A stretch of 64,000 nucleotides of DNA from Microbulbifer agarilyticus (GCF_001999945.1 NZ_CP019650.1:1984001-2048000); one strand, 5' to 3'; shown: positions 9,515 to 18,456, counted from the stretch's first letter. Program-made: numbers and translations. The notes: a model not told the origin generated them from the sequence alone.

Positions 9515-10525
9515 CTACTCGACAACGCTAACCGCTGGCAAGCCGTATTCTCTTTTCAATACGGTAGGGCCGGGCCGATACACTCGCATAAGGAAGTTCC
9601 ATCCATCTGTAATATCAACGCGGTTTGCGTGCTTGCCACAGTGTTCTTCGCTGCCGAAATATGCGGTAAAGGTGTTGTCTTTATTCAGTGTCACATTGCG
9701 GTCGTTGATAATGTTGTTGTCGGATTTCATAAATCCATCTTCACCGTAAACAGTGATCGACCAAAAGGCATTGTTGTCGGGTACCGCGTAGGTTGCTCGG
9801 TAGCACTTTGAACTATCCTCTGGGCCTGTGTAGTTGATGTACACAGCGTCTTTTTCGGGAAATAAATATATCGCGCCGGCTACCGCCAGATGACGCATTT
9901 TCTCATTAACTTCTCCCTTGGGCCCCATCCAGTCAGGCTCGTATTGATCAAATTTTTGGAATTCTTTCTCGTATTTTTTGCGCAGTGAAAGCATGGAGTC
10001 TTTGTCCCACGGTGGGGTGGGGAAAGGGTCGGCGCTCGTTGCATTGATCTTAATTTTCTTTTGGAGCGCGTTTACCAGTGCTACGTCATTCGGATCACTG
10101 GGATCTTTTAGCTGGATCCGCTGAATCACCGCAGCGTACTTGGTGTCTTCCGGAAGTTTGTGTGTGCCGGGGGTGTAATACACCGCAGAGGCATAATGGT
10201 CATTGTCGACCACGTATACCGAGAAATATCGATCGTCTGGGAATTCTGGAATGGTGATAGTGGCACCACCCTCTGTGTCGACAACGGCACCGGCGTAGAG
10301 CGTGTCGCGATTCATGCGCACCACCGTTTGGTTGTTAAGAGGGGTTGGCTCCGTAATGTAAAAAAATTCGTTCACCTTGCCGCCAGCATTTTTCTGGAAG
10401 TCAGCAAGTGCGAAATCGACTTCGGCGCGGATGTAGTTTTCGGGTGTCACCTGCTCCGTGGCGTGTGCTGGGTACAGCTGCAGTGCAACAAAAATGAAAC
10501 AAAACAGTTGCAGGCCGTACTTCAC
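9515..10525 (-). CDS. Exported DUF1254 family protein
   Basis: About 336 aa from a GTG that leaves a clean signal peptide (KYGLQLFCFIFVALQLYPAHA); a GTG at 10597 would add 24 residues with no good ribosome-binding site for either. The body matches the DUF1254 pattern: NRDTLYAGAVVD, ITIPEFPDDRYFSVYVVDNDHYASAVYY, and a C-terminal DUF1214-like part with FWSITVYGEDGFMKSD. Function of the family is not established. It ends 26 bp before the serine hydrolase on the same strand, so the two may be co-transcribed. Confidence 0.75.
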   Translation of the reverse strand: MKYGLQLFCFIFVALQLYPAHATEQVTPENYIRAEVDFALADFQKNAGGKVNEFFYITEPTPLNNQTVVRMNRDTLYAGAVVDTEGGATITIPEFPDDRYFSVYVVDNDHYASAVYYTPGTHKLPEDTKYAAVIQRIQLKDPSDPNDVALVNALQKKIKINATSADPFPTPPWDKDSMLSLRKKYEKEFQKFDQYEPDWMGPKGEVNEKMRHLAVAGAIYLFPEKDAVYINYTGPEDSSKCYRATYAVPDNNAFWSITVYGEDGFMKSDNNIINDRNVTLNKDNTFTAYFGSEEHCGKHANRVDITDGWNFLMRVYRPGPTVLKREYGLPAVSVVE

Positions 10526-10740
10526 AAGACTGTCGCGTGCAGTTGGTTGGAGATTGTGAAAACTAGAGGTTGGGTAATGTCTTGTCACAGCGCACACTCA
10601 CGTTCGATCGTTTGCTCTTGAGTGTAGTTGTGCGGGGGTGTTTCGGCGCAGCAGCGCGAGCTATACCGATAACCCAGTCAGGAATTGGGTGAGTGGCGTC
10701 GGGAATTTACGTATAGAATCAGTGCGCGAGGGGGGAGGAG

Positions 10741-10826
10741 TGGTGCCCGGGGCGGGACTTGAACCCGCACGACCAGAAGTCGAGGGATTTTAAATCCCTT
10801 GTGTCTACCAATTCCACCACCCGGGC
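10741..10826 (-). tRNA. tRNA-Leu(UAA)
   Basis: 86 nt including an encoded CCA. The acceptor stem GCCCGGG/CCCGGGC is perfect, the anticodon loop reads TTTAAAA with anticodon TAA, there is a long variable arm, and the T-loop is GTTCAAGTC. It lies 70 bp downstream of tRNA-Cys on the same strand, as cysT-leuZ do in E. coli. Confidence 0.95.
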
Positions 10827-10896
10827 CAGTGGATGATCAGCTGGCTCGTTTGTTGGCCAGTGATGGTGGTAAGCCTGAATAGGCTGACCAAAAATA

Positions 10897-10970
10897 TGGA
10901 GGCTAGGGTCGGAATCGAACCGGCGTACACGGAGTTGCAGTCCGCTGCATGACCACTCTGCCACCTAGCC
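10897..10970 (-). tRNA. tRNA-Cys(GCA)
   Basis: 74 nt including an encoded CCA, with the U73 discriminator characteristic of tRNA-Cys, anticodon GCA in the loop CTGCAAC, and T-arm GGTTCGATTCC. It is the first gene of the tRNA-Cys/tRNA-Leu transcript. Confidence 0.95.
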
Positions 10971-11078
10971 ATAGGTGTCGCATCAAGCGATGAAAACGTC
11001 GCGGAGTTTAGCGGATGATCGCCAAAAATCCCAGCATTTTCTGATACTTACGCGCCTCAGGGCGTGTAAGAGGGCGCT

Positions 11079-11106
11079 ATTCTATGGTTTGCGAAGGATT
11101 AGTCAA
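11079..11106 (-). promoter_or_regulatory. Sigma-70 promoter for tRNA-Cys/tRNA-Leu
   Basis: On the minus strand, TTGACT (11101-11106) and TAGAAT (11079-11084) are separated by 16 bp. They are followed by the GC-rich discriminator GCGCCCTC, as in stringently controlled stable-RNA promoters. The tRNA-Cys 5' end is about 110 bp downstream. Confidence 0.7.
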
Positions 11107-11263
11107 GGCAATTTCTCCAACTTCTCGCCAGCGTACAAAAAGTGATCGCGAGGGCTGTCAGGGGCCGCGTAATAACTAGTCAGAATGAAGGGAGTTTTGC
11201 TATCGCGAATTGTTCTAAACGAACCCGGAATCATGCTGGCAATCCTGCCGACCTGACTAATAC

Positions 11264-11435
11264 TGAGAGTAGCTGGCTAGCACACATCTCCCCCCAAGTC
11301 GTGTTTAGTAGTGCCGGCCGGGCACCTTCCTCCATACAGGTGCCCCGTGTGTTGTAAGGATGAAATCCTCCAAGTTTCACTCCTAATGGTCTTGGCCCTG
11401 ACGCTCTCCCCCCCCCGTCGTCAGGGCTTTTTTTT
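11264..11435 (+). ncRNA. Candidate small RNA with C-rich loops
   Basis: A stretch without a supported gene ends in a very strong plus-strand terminator that serves no plus-strand gene. Upstream, TAATAC at 11258 could be a -10 box with TGGCAA at 11237 as a poor -35. Between them lies a 7-bp hairpin GGGCACC/GGTGCCC (11320-11345) with UUCCUCC in its loop, a short AGGAT/ATCCT hairpin, and further UCUCCCCCC and AUCCUCC segments. These resemble the anti-Shine-Dalgarno loops of known C-rich regulatory small RNAs. No coding sequence with a convincing start is seen. Boundaries are estimates. The rest of 10971-11420 holds the tRNA promoter only. Confidence 0.35.
11395..11435 (+). terminator. Strong intrinsic terminator, plus strand
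   Basis: A 9-bp perfect stem GCCCTGACG/CGTCAGGGC encloses a 15-nt loop with nine consecutive C, followed by eight T. It has no T-tract on the minus strand, so it terminates only plus-strand transcription, and it overlaps the stop codon of the convergent peptidase gene. Confidence 0.85.
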
Positions 11436-12659
11436 GCCTGAAAGAAATGCGCGGTCCAGCTGTGGGATTTCACTGCCCGCCGCTTCCTCTGCAAGCTTGC
11501 GGAATCTCTCCAGGGTGACTTCTCCACGATCAGCGGCCAACGCGGTAACCACATCATCGAGGCTGTTTTCGCCTTCGCTGGCTTCCTGGATATACAGGTC
11601 AATTTCTTGCAGCACCACCGCAGCGCGCGCGGTAATGGGGCCGGAGGAGCGCTTTACCAGGAGGTTGGGAGATTTCTCACCCCAAGTGGCGAGTTTCTCC
11701 ATGGTTTCCTGATAGCGTCGTTCGCTAATCCCGCCTGTACGGCGCAATGTTTGTAGCGAGTAGTACTCCGCAATCCCTTCCACTATCCAGTCGCTCTCTT
11801 TATCGCCGCGAATGCCGGTACCAACGTGGATCAGTTCATGCAGCAAACTACTGGTCCGGTTCCCGGATATAAGTGGGCGGTCCGAATGGATAAATAAGGA
11901 GCGAGTGCCGGAGAGGCCGCCGCGCCACATGGGGTCGGGTGCCATTACGATAAGCAGTCTATCGGGAAACAATGGAAATACTTTTTTGAGTTCTGGCAGT
12001 GTCCAGTTGAGAAAGGAGAGGGTGTCTTGCCGGCGAATGCTTTTGCCCCGTGGGCCCGCAACAACCGTATCTGTCCCGTCGATAAATTCCTGTCGGCTGC
12101 CCACATCGCCCGCGATCATCCAGCCTTTCGGGCGCACGAACCGGCGCCCGTCATCTTTCAGAAGAAAGATACCCGCTTCATCGATTGCATAGGGCGCGAG
12201 GCTACGCCAGTTATCCGGTGCAGTGATTTCCAGGGTGGCGCGGGAGTGAAGCCTCTCCGGGGCGCGGACCGATATCGGGGGGATTAACTTGTCGGAACGG
12301 AAAATCGCCCAGTCTTCGGTAATGCGCGAATCGTAGTGCCCGGAACCCTTCTTTTGATCGATAACGAACTGGTATTGAATGCTGGCGGACTCCCCCTTGG
12401 GCGTCCATACCGCTTTGTCCCCATCCATCTCGATGTCATCGTCGCCGCGGATGTTGTGGTGACGCTCGGGCTTCAGGTGCAGCGTCAGTTTGCTGGGTAG
12501 TTCTTCGCCAGCGAGCGTGATGGTGACGTCGGCCATACCGGTTTCAGGATTGAGTGCCGCTTTATAGCGCACATCGTAATAGTTCACGCCTTTGGCATTG
12601 GCGCTAACCGAAAAGGTGAGGGCGGTGAAGATCAGGAGAAATCGTAAATATAAACGCAC
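11421..12659 (-). CDS. Secreted gluzincin-like zinc peptidase
   Basis: 412 aa with a signal peptide (about residues 1-22, ending SANAKG). The N-terminal half is beta-rich and resembles the N-domain of M1-type aminopeptidases. The zinc site is HELIH at residues 274-278 with the third ligand probably E294 in WIVEGIAEYY, the equivalent of the NEGFASY segment of M1 enzymes; the spacing of 15 residues is shorter than the usual 18. A helical tail follows. Expected location is periplasmic or extracellular. Substrate unknown; an M1/M61-like peptidase that has lost part of the canonical domains is the best description. It stands alone between tRNA genes. Confidence 0.7.
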   Translation of the reverse strand: MRLYLRFLLIFTALTFSVSANAKGVNYYDVRYKAALNPETGMADVTITLAGEELPSKLTLHLKPERHHNIRGDDDIEMDGDKAVWTPKGESASIQYQFVIDQKKGSGHYDSRITEDWAIFRSDKLIPPISVRAPERLHSRATLEITAPDNWRSLAPYAIDEAGIFLLKDDGRRFVRPKGWMIAGDVGSRQEFIDGTDTVVAGPRGKSIRRQDTLSFLNWTLPELKKVFPLFPDRLLIVMAPDPMWRGGLSGTRSLFIHSDRPLISGNRTSSLLHELIHVGTGIRGDKESDWIVEGIAEYYSLQTLRRTGGISERRYQETMEKLATWGEKSPNLLVKRSSGPITARAAVVLQEIDLYIQEASEGENSLDDVVTALAADRGEVTLERFRKLAEEAAGSEIPQLDRAFLSGKKKP

Positions 12660-12784
12660 TGGTAGAGCTCAAACCCATGTCGAATGGTTAAATCTGGTGT
12701 CTGTGACCACAAACAAGGGTATCAGTGCCGCAGATTCTGGCTCAATCAGTGAAACGTAAAAATGAGAAGGCGTAGGAGGGAAAA

Positions 12785-12861
<77 letters not shown>

Positions 12862-12906
12862 ACTAGGTCGAGCAAATTGCTCATGCTTCCTTGCGAAGCG
12901 GGCGGC

Positions 12907-12934
12907 ATTATAACAGCCGGTCACGACCTGTAAA
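12907..12934 (-). promoter_or_regulatory. Sigma-70 promoter for tRNA-Pro
   Basis: On the minus strand, TTTACA (12929-12934) and a consensus TATAAT (12907-12912) with 16 bp between, followed by a GC-rich discriminator GCCGCCC. Confidence 0.75.
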
Positions 12935-12958
12935 CCACTGATTTCATTAAATTTACGA

Positions 12959-12987
12959 ACCTGCCGCGATTGTCGCGCGCGGCAGGT
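12959..12987 (-). terminator. Hairpin terminator after tesB
   Basis: A 10-bp stem ACCTGCCGCG/CGCGGCAGGT just past the tesB stop, followed on the minus strand by TCGTAAATTT. The tract is only moderately T-rich. Confidence 0.55.
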
Positions 12988-13001
12988 TTGTGTGTTGTGG
13001 C

Positions 13002-13850
13002 TCAGCGGTCGATCTTGCGAATCAGGCCTTCCTGGGTGGTGGATGCAACCAAGCGACCGTCCCGGGTAAAGATCTGGCCACGGCAATAGCCGCGAGCACC
13101 ACTCGCCGAGGGACTATCGGTCACGTACAGCAGCCACTCGTCGGCCCGGAAGTGACGGTGGAACCACATGGCGTGGTCCAGGCTCGCCGGCATCATATTC
13201 GGGTCAAACAGGCTGATGGGGTGCGGCTGCAGGCTGGTGCCCAGCAGTGCCATGTCGGAGGCGTAACACAGTGCGCTGCGGTGTTCGATCGGATCGTCCG
13301 ACAGCTCGCTATCCACCTTGAACCAGAACATGCAGCGGGGCTCGCGTACACCGGCGCCAAAATAGCTCATTGGGTCCACCGGACGGAAGTCCACCATAAA
13401 GCGACGCTGGTTGTGGGCCGGGTCGTTCATGCCTGCTTCTTCGGCCAGTCGTTGGGTGTTTTTCAGCTTTTCTGGGGGGATCACGCCATCTGTTGGCATG
13501 TCTATCTGATGATCAAACCCGGGTTCATCGATTTGGAAGGAGCAAGACATATTGAAAATGGCCTTGCCCTTTTGGCGGGCCACGACACGGCGGGTCGTAA
13601 AGCTGCCACCATCGCGAATCGGGTCTACATCGTAGATTACCGGCATTTCACTGGAACCGGGGCGCAGGAAGTACGCATGCAAAGAGTGTGGTAGGCGGTC
13701 TTCTACGGTCCGCGTAGCCGCCATTAGTGCTTGGCCTAATACCTGGCCTCCGAAGAGAACCTTACGGTAATTTTCCACGTGTTCCTGGCTGCGGAACAGG
13801 TTGGTGTCGAGTTGCTCGACGTCAAGGAGCTTGCTCAGCTTTTCTAACAT
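13002..13850 (-). CDS. tesB: Acyl-CoA thioesterase II TesB
   Basis: 282 aa from the ATG at 13850, where the family's conserved MLEKLSKLLDVEQLD N-terminus begins; the frame extends 52 codons upstream but into the divergent promoter. TesB is a cytoplasmic double-hotdog thioesterase that hydrolyses medium and long acyl-CoA. Visible hallmarks are the first-hotdog segment VFGGQVLGQALMAA-like (here VLFGGQVLGQALMAA), HSLHAYFLRPG, RRVVARQKGKAIFNMSCSFQ, and the second-hotdog LDHAMWFHRHFRADEWLLY with the catalytic Asp/Thr/Gln region near the C-terminus (GYCRGQIFTRDGRLVAST). It is divergent from the GntR-type gene with about 100 bp between starts. Confidence 0.93.
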   Translation of the reverse strand: MLEKLSKLLDVEQLDTNLFRSQEHVENYRKVLFGGQVLGQALMAATRTVEDRLPHSLHAYFLRPGSSEMPVIYDVDPIRDGGSFTTRRVVARQKGKAIFNMSCSFQIDEPGFDHQIDMPTDGVIPPEKLKNTQRLAEEAGMNDPAHNQRRFMVDFRPVDPMSYFGAGVREPRCMFWFKVDSELSDDPIEHRSALCYASDMALLGTSLQPHPISLFDPNMMPASLDHAMWFHRHFRADEWLLYVTDSPSASGARGYCRGQIFTRDGRLVASTTQEGLIRKIDR

Positions 13851-13895
13851 GGGCGATACTGCCTGTCCTTTGTAAAATTTCACCCCGAAACCCCT

Positions 13896-13913
13896 GCTAA
13901 ATAGTCGTTTAGC
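13896..13913. promoter_or_regulatory. Inverted repeat in the tesB/gntR divergent promoter
   Basis: A perfect 6-bp inverted repeat GCTAAA-TAGTCG-TTTAGC in the 102-bp gap between the two divergent starts. Its placement fits an autoregulatory site of the adjacent regulator or a site acting on tesB; this is inference from position only. Confidence 0.35.
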
Positions 13914-13952
13914 CGTTAGGGTGGGGAGAAAATGATAGCAAGTGTTGGCTAG

Positions 13953-14825
13953 ATGACCATTACTGAATATATCAAATCCGATGTAAAAGCTGTTCTTCAA
14001 GCGCAAGGTAGCCTGCCGTACAAATTGACTTTAGGCGCCATGTCGGAGCACTACAAGGTCAGCTTGACGCCAGTGCGTCATGCGGTAGATGAATTGGTGG
14101 AAGAGGGGGTAATACTCCGCAAAGACAATGGTCGACTCGAAGCGCGGCCGGAAGTGTTGAAAGGGGTCAAGCTAGAGGCTCCTCAAGCGGATGCCACCGA
14201 CCACAAGCTGTACGATGACATTCGTGAAGATGTGATTGCGCGCAGTCTTAAGCAAGATACTGAATATTTGCGGGAGCAAGCCACTGCGGAGCAGTATGGT
14301 GCGGGCCGAACGGTCGTCCGACAGATTTTCTCTCGACTGGCTGGTGCTGGCCTAATCGAGCATGTGCCACGTTGTGGCTGGCGGGTTCACCCTTTCAGCG
14401 AGCAGGATATGCACAATTACCTCGATATCCGCGAGATGTTGGAACTGAAAGCACTGGATCTTGCACGTGAACACTTTACCGAGGACGAGCTGCGACAATT
14501 ACTCAAGGCTAACCATCCCGGGCGCGGAAACACTGAATCGCAATTGGATTTTGATTTACACGATTACTGGATCGAGCGTTGTGGCAACCGCTACATCCAG
14601 GAGTTCTTCCAGCGCTATAGCCCGTTTTACAACGCACTCTTCAACTATGCGGTTATTGACGAAGAGGTAAAGCGAGAAATGGCGCAAGAACACTGCGAGA
14701 TCGTGGAGTGCCTGCTAGCTAAAGATTGGAAGGGGGCGCGTAACGCATTGAGCGCGCACATTCGTGAGCAGCGTGAAGCCGTATCCAGGATGATTGAATT
14801 TCTCAACGATAAACAGACGGCGTAG
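13953..14825 (+). CDS. GntR/FCD transcriptional regulator with two winged-helix domains
   Basis: 290 aa. Residues about 1-75 form one GntR-like winged helix (LTLGAMSEHYKVSLTPVRHA, VDELVEEGVI, then a wing). Residues about 85-150 form a second (TAEQYGAGRTVVRQIFSRLA, AGLIEHVPRCGWRVHP). The C-terminal FCD ligand-binding domain follows, with DFDLHDYWIERCGNRYI, QEHCEIVECL and AHIREQRE, containing the expected metal-binding Asp/His positions. GntR/FCD proteins normally have a single DNA-binding domain. The neighbouring genes, transcribed convergently from 18.4 kb, encode hydroxyproline catabolism, so the likely effector is hydroxyproline or a pathway intermediate. The ATG overlaps no good ribosome-binding site; weak translation is possible. 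Confidence 0.85.
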   Translation: MTITEYIKSDVKAVLQAQGSLPYKLTLGAMSEHYKVSLTPVRHAVDELVEEGVILRKDNGRLEARPEVLKGVKLEAPQADATDHKLYDDIREDVIARSLKQDTEYLREQATAEQYGAGRTVVRQIFSRLAGAGLIEHVPRCGWRVHPFSEQDMHNYLDIREMLELKALDLAREHFTEDELRQLLKANHPGRGNTESQLDFDLHDYWIERCGNRYIQEFFQRYSPFYNALFNYAVIDEEVKREMAQEHCEIVECLLAKDWKGARNALSAHIREQREAVSRMIEFLNDKQTA

Positions 14826-14828
14826 CAC

Positions 14829-15902
14829 TTATCCTATGCCGTGTGCGAAAGGGTCTTCGGGGTCAATAATGACGCGGGATTCCGCACTGATGTAAGCGCT
14901 GCCGGTGATTGTGGGAATCACTTTCCCTTGTTCATATGTCGAGTCCGGTAGCGCCCTTATACGACCCTCGAAAATACTACCGATCACACTTTCCTGCCGC
15001 CATACGTCACCTTCTTTAATCTTGCCATCAGCGTACAGGCACGCCAGTTTCGCACTGGTTCCGGTTCCGCAAGGAGAGCGGTCATAGGCGTTGCCAGGGC
15101 AGAGGACAAAGTTTTTGCTGTCGGCTTGCTCCGGATTGGTAGGTGGTGAGAAAAGCTCGATATGATCGATCTCATGACCATTCTCACCGGCGATTCCGTG
15201 TGCAACAAGGGCCTCACGAACCCTATGGCAGTAGTCCGTCAACCGCTCGGCATTATCCACGGTGATTTCCTGTCCATGATTCCCGACCAGGAAAAACCAG
15301 TTCCCCCCCCAGGCGATGTCACCGGTTACCGTCCCCAGGCCATCCACTTCTACGGATACGTCTTTGCGATATCGATAGCTGGCGACATTGTCGACGCTTA
15401 CCCGGTGGTTGTTATGCAGGACAAAGGAGACATTGCCTACGGGGGTCTCCAGTTCGTGTTTCCCTGGTGTGATCAAACCTTTGCGGGCAAGGGTGACCGC
15501 TAGGCCGATGGTGCCATGGCCACACATACCCAGATAGCCGACGTTGTTGAAAAAGATCACCCCGGCAGTGCTTGCAGGGTTTTTTGGTTTGCACACGATG
15601 GCGCCTACTAGTACATCCGATCCCCGTGGTTCCCGAATGAGGGCGGAGCGAAGGTAGTCGAAATGCTCTCGAAACAGGCTTAGGCGCTCAGCCATACTGC
15701 CCGTTCCCAAATTCGGGCCACCGGCGACAATAACTCGAGTAGGTTCGCCACCGGTATGGGAGTCGACCACCTCGATAACTTGGTCGATCGAGAGGTCCTT
15801 AATTGGCTCCGTAACTGGACTATCGATTTCGATCACAACTTTCTCCACCTGATTTTTATTTTTGCGGTTTCTTGTGATGTTTATAGTGCCGACTGGCTCC
15901 AT
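14829..15902 (-). CDS. lhpA: 4-hydroxyproline 2-epimerase
   Basis: 357 aa, proline racemase family. It converts trans-4-hydroxy-L-proline to cis-4-hydroxy-D-proline in the cytoplasm. Both catalytic cysteines are present: C127 in GMCGHGTIG and C278 in [10 protein letters not shown]. This argues for a racemase/epimerase and against trans-3-hydroxyproline dehydratase, which has Thr at the second position. The conserved [11 protein letters not shown] starts only at residue 48, so the N-terminus is about 40 residues longer than usual. The first 22 bp overlap the upstream dehydrogenase gene; a GTG at 15848 is an alternative start. Last gene of the three-gene minus-strand operon. Confidence 0.9.
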   Translation of the reverse strand: MEPVGTINITRNRKNKNQVEKVVIEIDSPVTEPIKDLSIDQVIEVVDSHTGGEPTRVIVAGGPNLGTGSMAERLSLFREHFDYLRSALIREPRGSDVLVGAIVCKPKNPASTAGVIFFNNVGYLGMCGHGTIGLAVTLARKGLITPGKHELETPVGNVSFVLHNNHRVSVDNVASYRYRKDVSVEVDGLGTVTGDIAWGGNWFFLVGNHGQEITVDNAERLTDYCHRVREALVAHGIAGENGHEIDHIELFSPPTNPEQADSKNFVLCPGNAYDRSPCGTGTSAKLACLYADGKIKEGDVWRQESVIGSIFEGRIRALPDSTYEQGKVIPTITGSAYISAESRVIIDPEDPFAHGIG

Positions 15903-17479
15903 TCTTCATTAATTAGTCGCCAGGCCCCAGTGGGATTGTCGTCTTGCAGCAATGCGGGTAAGCGATTGTTACGCACATTGTCATAACAGTGCAATTTACT
16001 GAAGCGTATGAGCGACGCAGGGATGCCTACAGCGGTAAATCCTGGATGCCCAGAGGCGGGGAAGGGCCCGCCATGGTTCATTGCAGGTGAGATTGCCACA
16101 CCGGTCGGCATCTTGTCGTTTAGCAAGCGGCCAACGCGTGCGCGTAAGATCGGTTCCACCTGGTTGTAGTCAGTATCGTCACTGCTATCGATTGCGGAGT
16201 AGATACTGCCGGTGAGATTACCTTCCAGGCTATTTATGATTTGGCATGTTTCCTCGGTACTTTTGCTAACCACGATGAGTGCGGTATTCCCGAAGGCTTC
16301 CGCTTGATAGCGGTTGGCTTGCAACAAGAATTCCTTGCCCGTAATAGCAAGAAGGGTGTTGGGACGGCAAAATCGTGCTGGGTCGCAGTTAAGGTTCTTT
16401 GTCAGGACCTTAGCGCCACTGGCAATTAATTCTTGCGTTGTCTGGCGTAGGTTGGCTTCAGTATCCTCACTTAGGAGTGTGCCTATGGGCTTGCTGTCAA
16501 ATAGGTCTGCGCTGTGTTGCATGAATACCGTTGTATCGGCACCCTCCGGAAGTATTAACAAACCAGGGCTTGTACAGAATTGTCCGGTACCCATCAGGCA
16601 ACTGTTGGCAAATTCCTCGGCAAGCGCTGCGCTATTTTCCCGCAATGCGCCCGCCAGCATGATTACCGGGTTGATACTCGAGAGTTCAACATAAATCGGT
16701 GTGCCCACCTCATCGGCGGCTTGCTTTAGTGTGAGACCCGCAGAGCGCGAGCCGGTAAATGCCACGGCGCCGGTACGTGGATCGCTGACCAGTTTTAAAC
16801 CGTCAGCACGGCTTGTGGCGTAAAGTACTTGTATTGTGCTCGTTGGCAGGCCGCTGGCCTGTAATGCCTGGTGTGCCAGCCTTGCAAGTAACTGGCTGGT
16901 GCCGGGGTGCGCAGAGTGTGCTTTAGCGATTACCGGGTTGCCGGCTGCGATCGCCGCGGCAAAGTCTCCTCCGGAGACACCATTGAATGCCAGCGGGAAA
17001 TTGTTTGGACCAAATATTACGACTGGGCCTATTGCACGGTGGATGCTGCGAATATTCGCGCTGGTGTCTATGGTTGCGCGTGCCCAAGAACCATCGGCTG
17101 CAGCTCTTGCCGCTTGGCGCAGTTGGTTTGTCGTCCGCGGTAGCTCTACCTCAAGTAGGCGCGGATGTATGGGCAACCCAGTTTCTTCTGCTGCCAAGGC
17201 GCAGATGGATTTAGCATCCGCTTCGATGAGATCTGCAAAGTGCTCGAGAAACTGTGCTCTTGCTGACGCCGGGCAGGCATTCAGCTGCTCGGCGGCAAGG
17301 ACCGCTGCATCCAGTGCAGTATCACAGTCATGCCAGCTTGAGACAGGGTAGGCCTGCGAGAGTTGCTCACGGGTTGACGGGTTCACCGGATGAAAGCGGC
17401 CCGATTCGGCCGCCTGACACCACTCGCCCGCAATCAGTACTGGTGCTGTGTACATCGCAAATTCTCCGCTCATGGGCAT
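15881..17479 (-). CDS. lhpG: 2-oxoglutarate semialdehyde dehydrogenase
   Basis: 532 aa aldehyde dehydrogenase. Catalytic Cys302 sits in [10 protein letters not shown] and general-base Glu265 in VELSSINPV. The ELSSINP variant is typical of the NADP-type 2-oxoglutarate (alpha-ketoglutaric) semialdehyde dehydrogenase branch. FTGSRSAG marks the cofactor loop. It would oxidise the semialdehyde made by the upstream deaminase to 2-oxoglutarate, feeding the TCA cycle. The ATG overlaps the upstream stop as TAATG, indicating translational coupling; ATGs at codons 3 and 9 are alternatives. Assignment to hydroxyproline rather than sugar-acid catabolism rests on the flanking epimerase and deaminase. Confidence 0.9.
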   Translation of the reverse strand: MPMSGEFAMYTAPVLIAGEWCQAAESGRFHPVNPSTREQLSQAYPVSSWHDCDTALDAAVLAAEQLNACPASARAQFLEHFADLIEADAKSICALAAEETGLPIHPRLLEVELPRTTNQLRQAARAAADGSWARATIDTSANIRSIHRAIGPVVIFGPNNFPLAFNGVSGGDFAAAIAAGNPVIAKAHSAHPGTSQLLARLAHQALQASGLPTSTIQVLYATSRADGLKLVSDPRTGAVAFTGSRSAGLTLKQAADEVGTPIYVELSSINPVIMLAGALRENSAALAEEFANSCLMGTGQFCTSPGLLILPEGADTTVFMQHSADLFDSKPIGTLLSEDTEANLRQTTQELIASGAKVLTKNLNCDPARFCRPNTLLAITGKEFLLQANRYQAEAFGNTALIVVSKSTEETCQIINSLEGNLTGSIYSAIDSSDDTDYNQVEPILRARVGRLLNDKMPTGVAISPAMNHGGPFPASGHPGFTAVGIPASLIRFSKLHCYDNVRNNRLPALLQDDNPTGAWRLINEEWSQSAL

Positions 17480-18378
17480 TACCGGATAGTGGGGCGATTC
17501 GCGATCGCAGTGCGGATAATTTCCAACACCTCTTTACGTTCTTCACCAACAATATTCAGGCGAGGATTGCGGCAGAATTCGCTACCGAATCCGCATTCCT
17601 GGACAGCTAGCTTTATGTATTGAACCAATTTGGGTTTGGTATCCAGGTGCAGTAGGGGGGTGTACCAGCGGTAAACCTTGCGTGCCTCTTCGAAATTGCC
17701 ACTAGTCGCAAGGTCCCACATCAAGCGGTTTTCCTGAGGAAAAGCGTTTACCAAGCCAGAGATCCAACCGTGCGCGCCGAGTGCAATACTTTCAAGGGCC
17801 AGATCGTCGACGCCGCAAAACAGTACAAAATCCTCACTCACTAGGTTCGCGATATCGGTTAGGCGCCGCGGGTCATCAGAGGCTTCTTTTACTGCCACGA
17901 TGTTGGGGATCTTTGAAAGGTCTGCTACAGCCTCGGCGGAAACGTCTACGCCATAGCAGGCCGGGTTGTTGTAGACCATTACGGGTAAGTCTGTCGCGTC
18001 TGCTACACCACGGATGTGGGTCACGATTTCAGTCGCATCCGCTTTATACGACATCGGCGGTAACACCATCAGTCCATCAACACCCGCGCGTTGCGCGTCG
18101 CGCGCAAATGCCCGTGCCTGAGTGGTGGTGTATTCCGATACGCCAGTAAGTACTGGTACGCGCCCGTCAACATGCTTAACGGTTGCGGCGAGCACTTCTA
18201 TCTTTTCGCTTTGGTTTAGTGAGCAGTTTTCGCCCACAGTCCCAAGCATCACCAGTCCATTGATACCCGCATCCAGCATCACGTCCAAATGAGCCAGTGT
18301 GGCCGCGATGTTGACACTTTCGTCGGCATTGAATTGTGTCGTGGCTGCTGGGAATACGCCGCTCCAATTAATCTGCAT
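17479..18378 (-). CDS. lhpC: 1-pyrroline-4-hydroxy-2-carboxylate deaminase (DapA family)
   Basis: 299 aa from the ATG at 18378, which has AGAGGAAG about 5 nt upstream; the frame extends to an ATG at 18435. DHDPS/NAL superfamily barrel with Schiff-base Lys164 in VAVKEASDD and Tyr136 in VYNNPACYG. In hydroxyproline operons this subfamily deaminates and dehydrates the cyclic imine to 2-oxoglutarate semialdehyde. The alternatives, dihydrodipicolinate synthase or another aldolase, are less likely given the flanking epimerase and semialdehyde dehydrogenase. First gene of the minus-strand operon. Confidence 0.88.
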   Translation of the reverse strand: MQINWSGVFPAATTQFNADESVNIAATLAHLDVMLDAGINGLVMLGTVGENCSLNQSEKIEVLAATVKHVDGRVPVLTGVSEYTTTQARAFARDAQRAGVDGLMVLPPMSYKADATEIVTHIRGVADATDLPVMVYNNPACYGVDVSAEAVADLSKIPNIVAVKEASDDPRRLTDIANLVSEDFVLFCGVDDLALESIALGAHGWISGLVNAFPQENRLMWDLATSGNFEEARKVYRWYTPLLHLDTKPKLVQYIKLAVQECGFGSEFCRNPRLNIVGEERKEVLEIIRTAIANRPTIR

Positions 18379-18456
18379 GAGACTTCCTCTATTGATTGCT
18401 GCTGCTTGCTGCATGTCCGTTGTGCATTGATGCATAAGATGTTGCGCTCCTGCTCC

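Noticed and set aside
10741..10970. tRNA genes as integration site of a genomic island
   Set aside because: No integrase gene and no repeated tRNA 3' end were noticed on either side, so an attachment site cannot be claimed.
11142..11357. Short frame across the candidate small RNA
   Set aside because: No ribosome-binding site, low-complexity content and hairpins through it; an RNA reading explains the terminator better.
12990..13694. 234-codon plus-strand frame over tesB
   Set aside because: Antisense shadow of tesB, which has clear family motifs.
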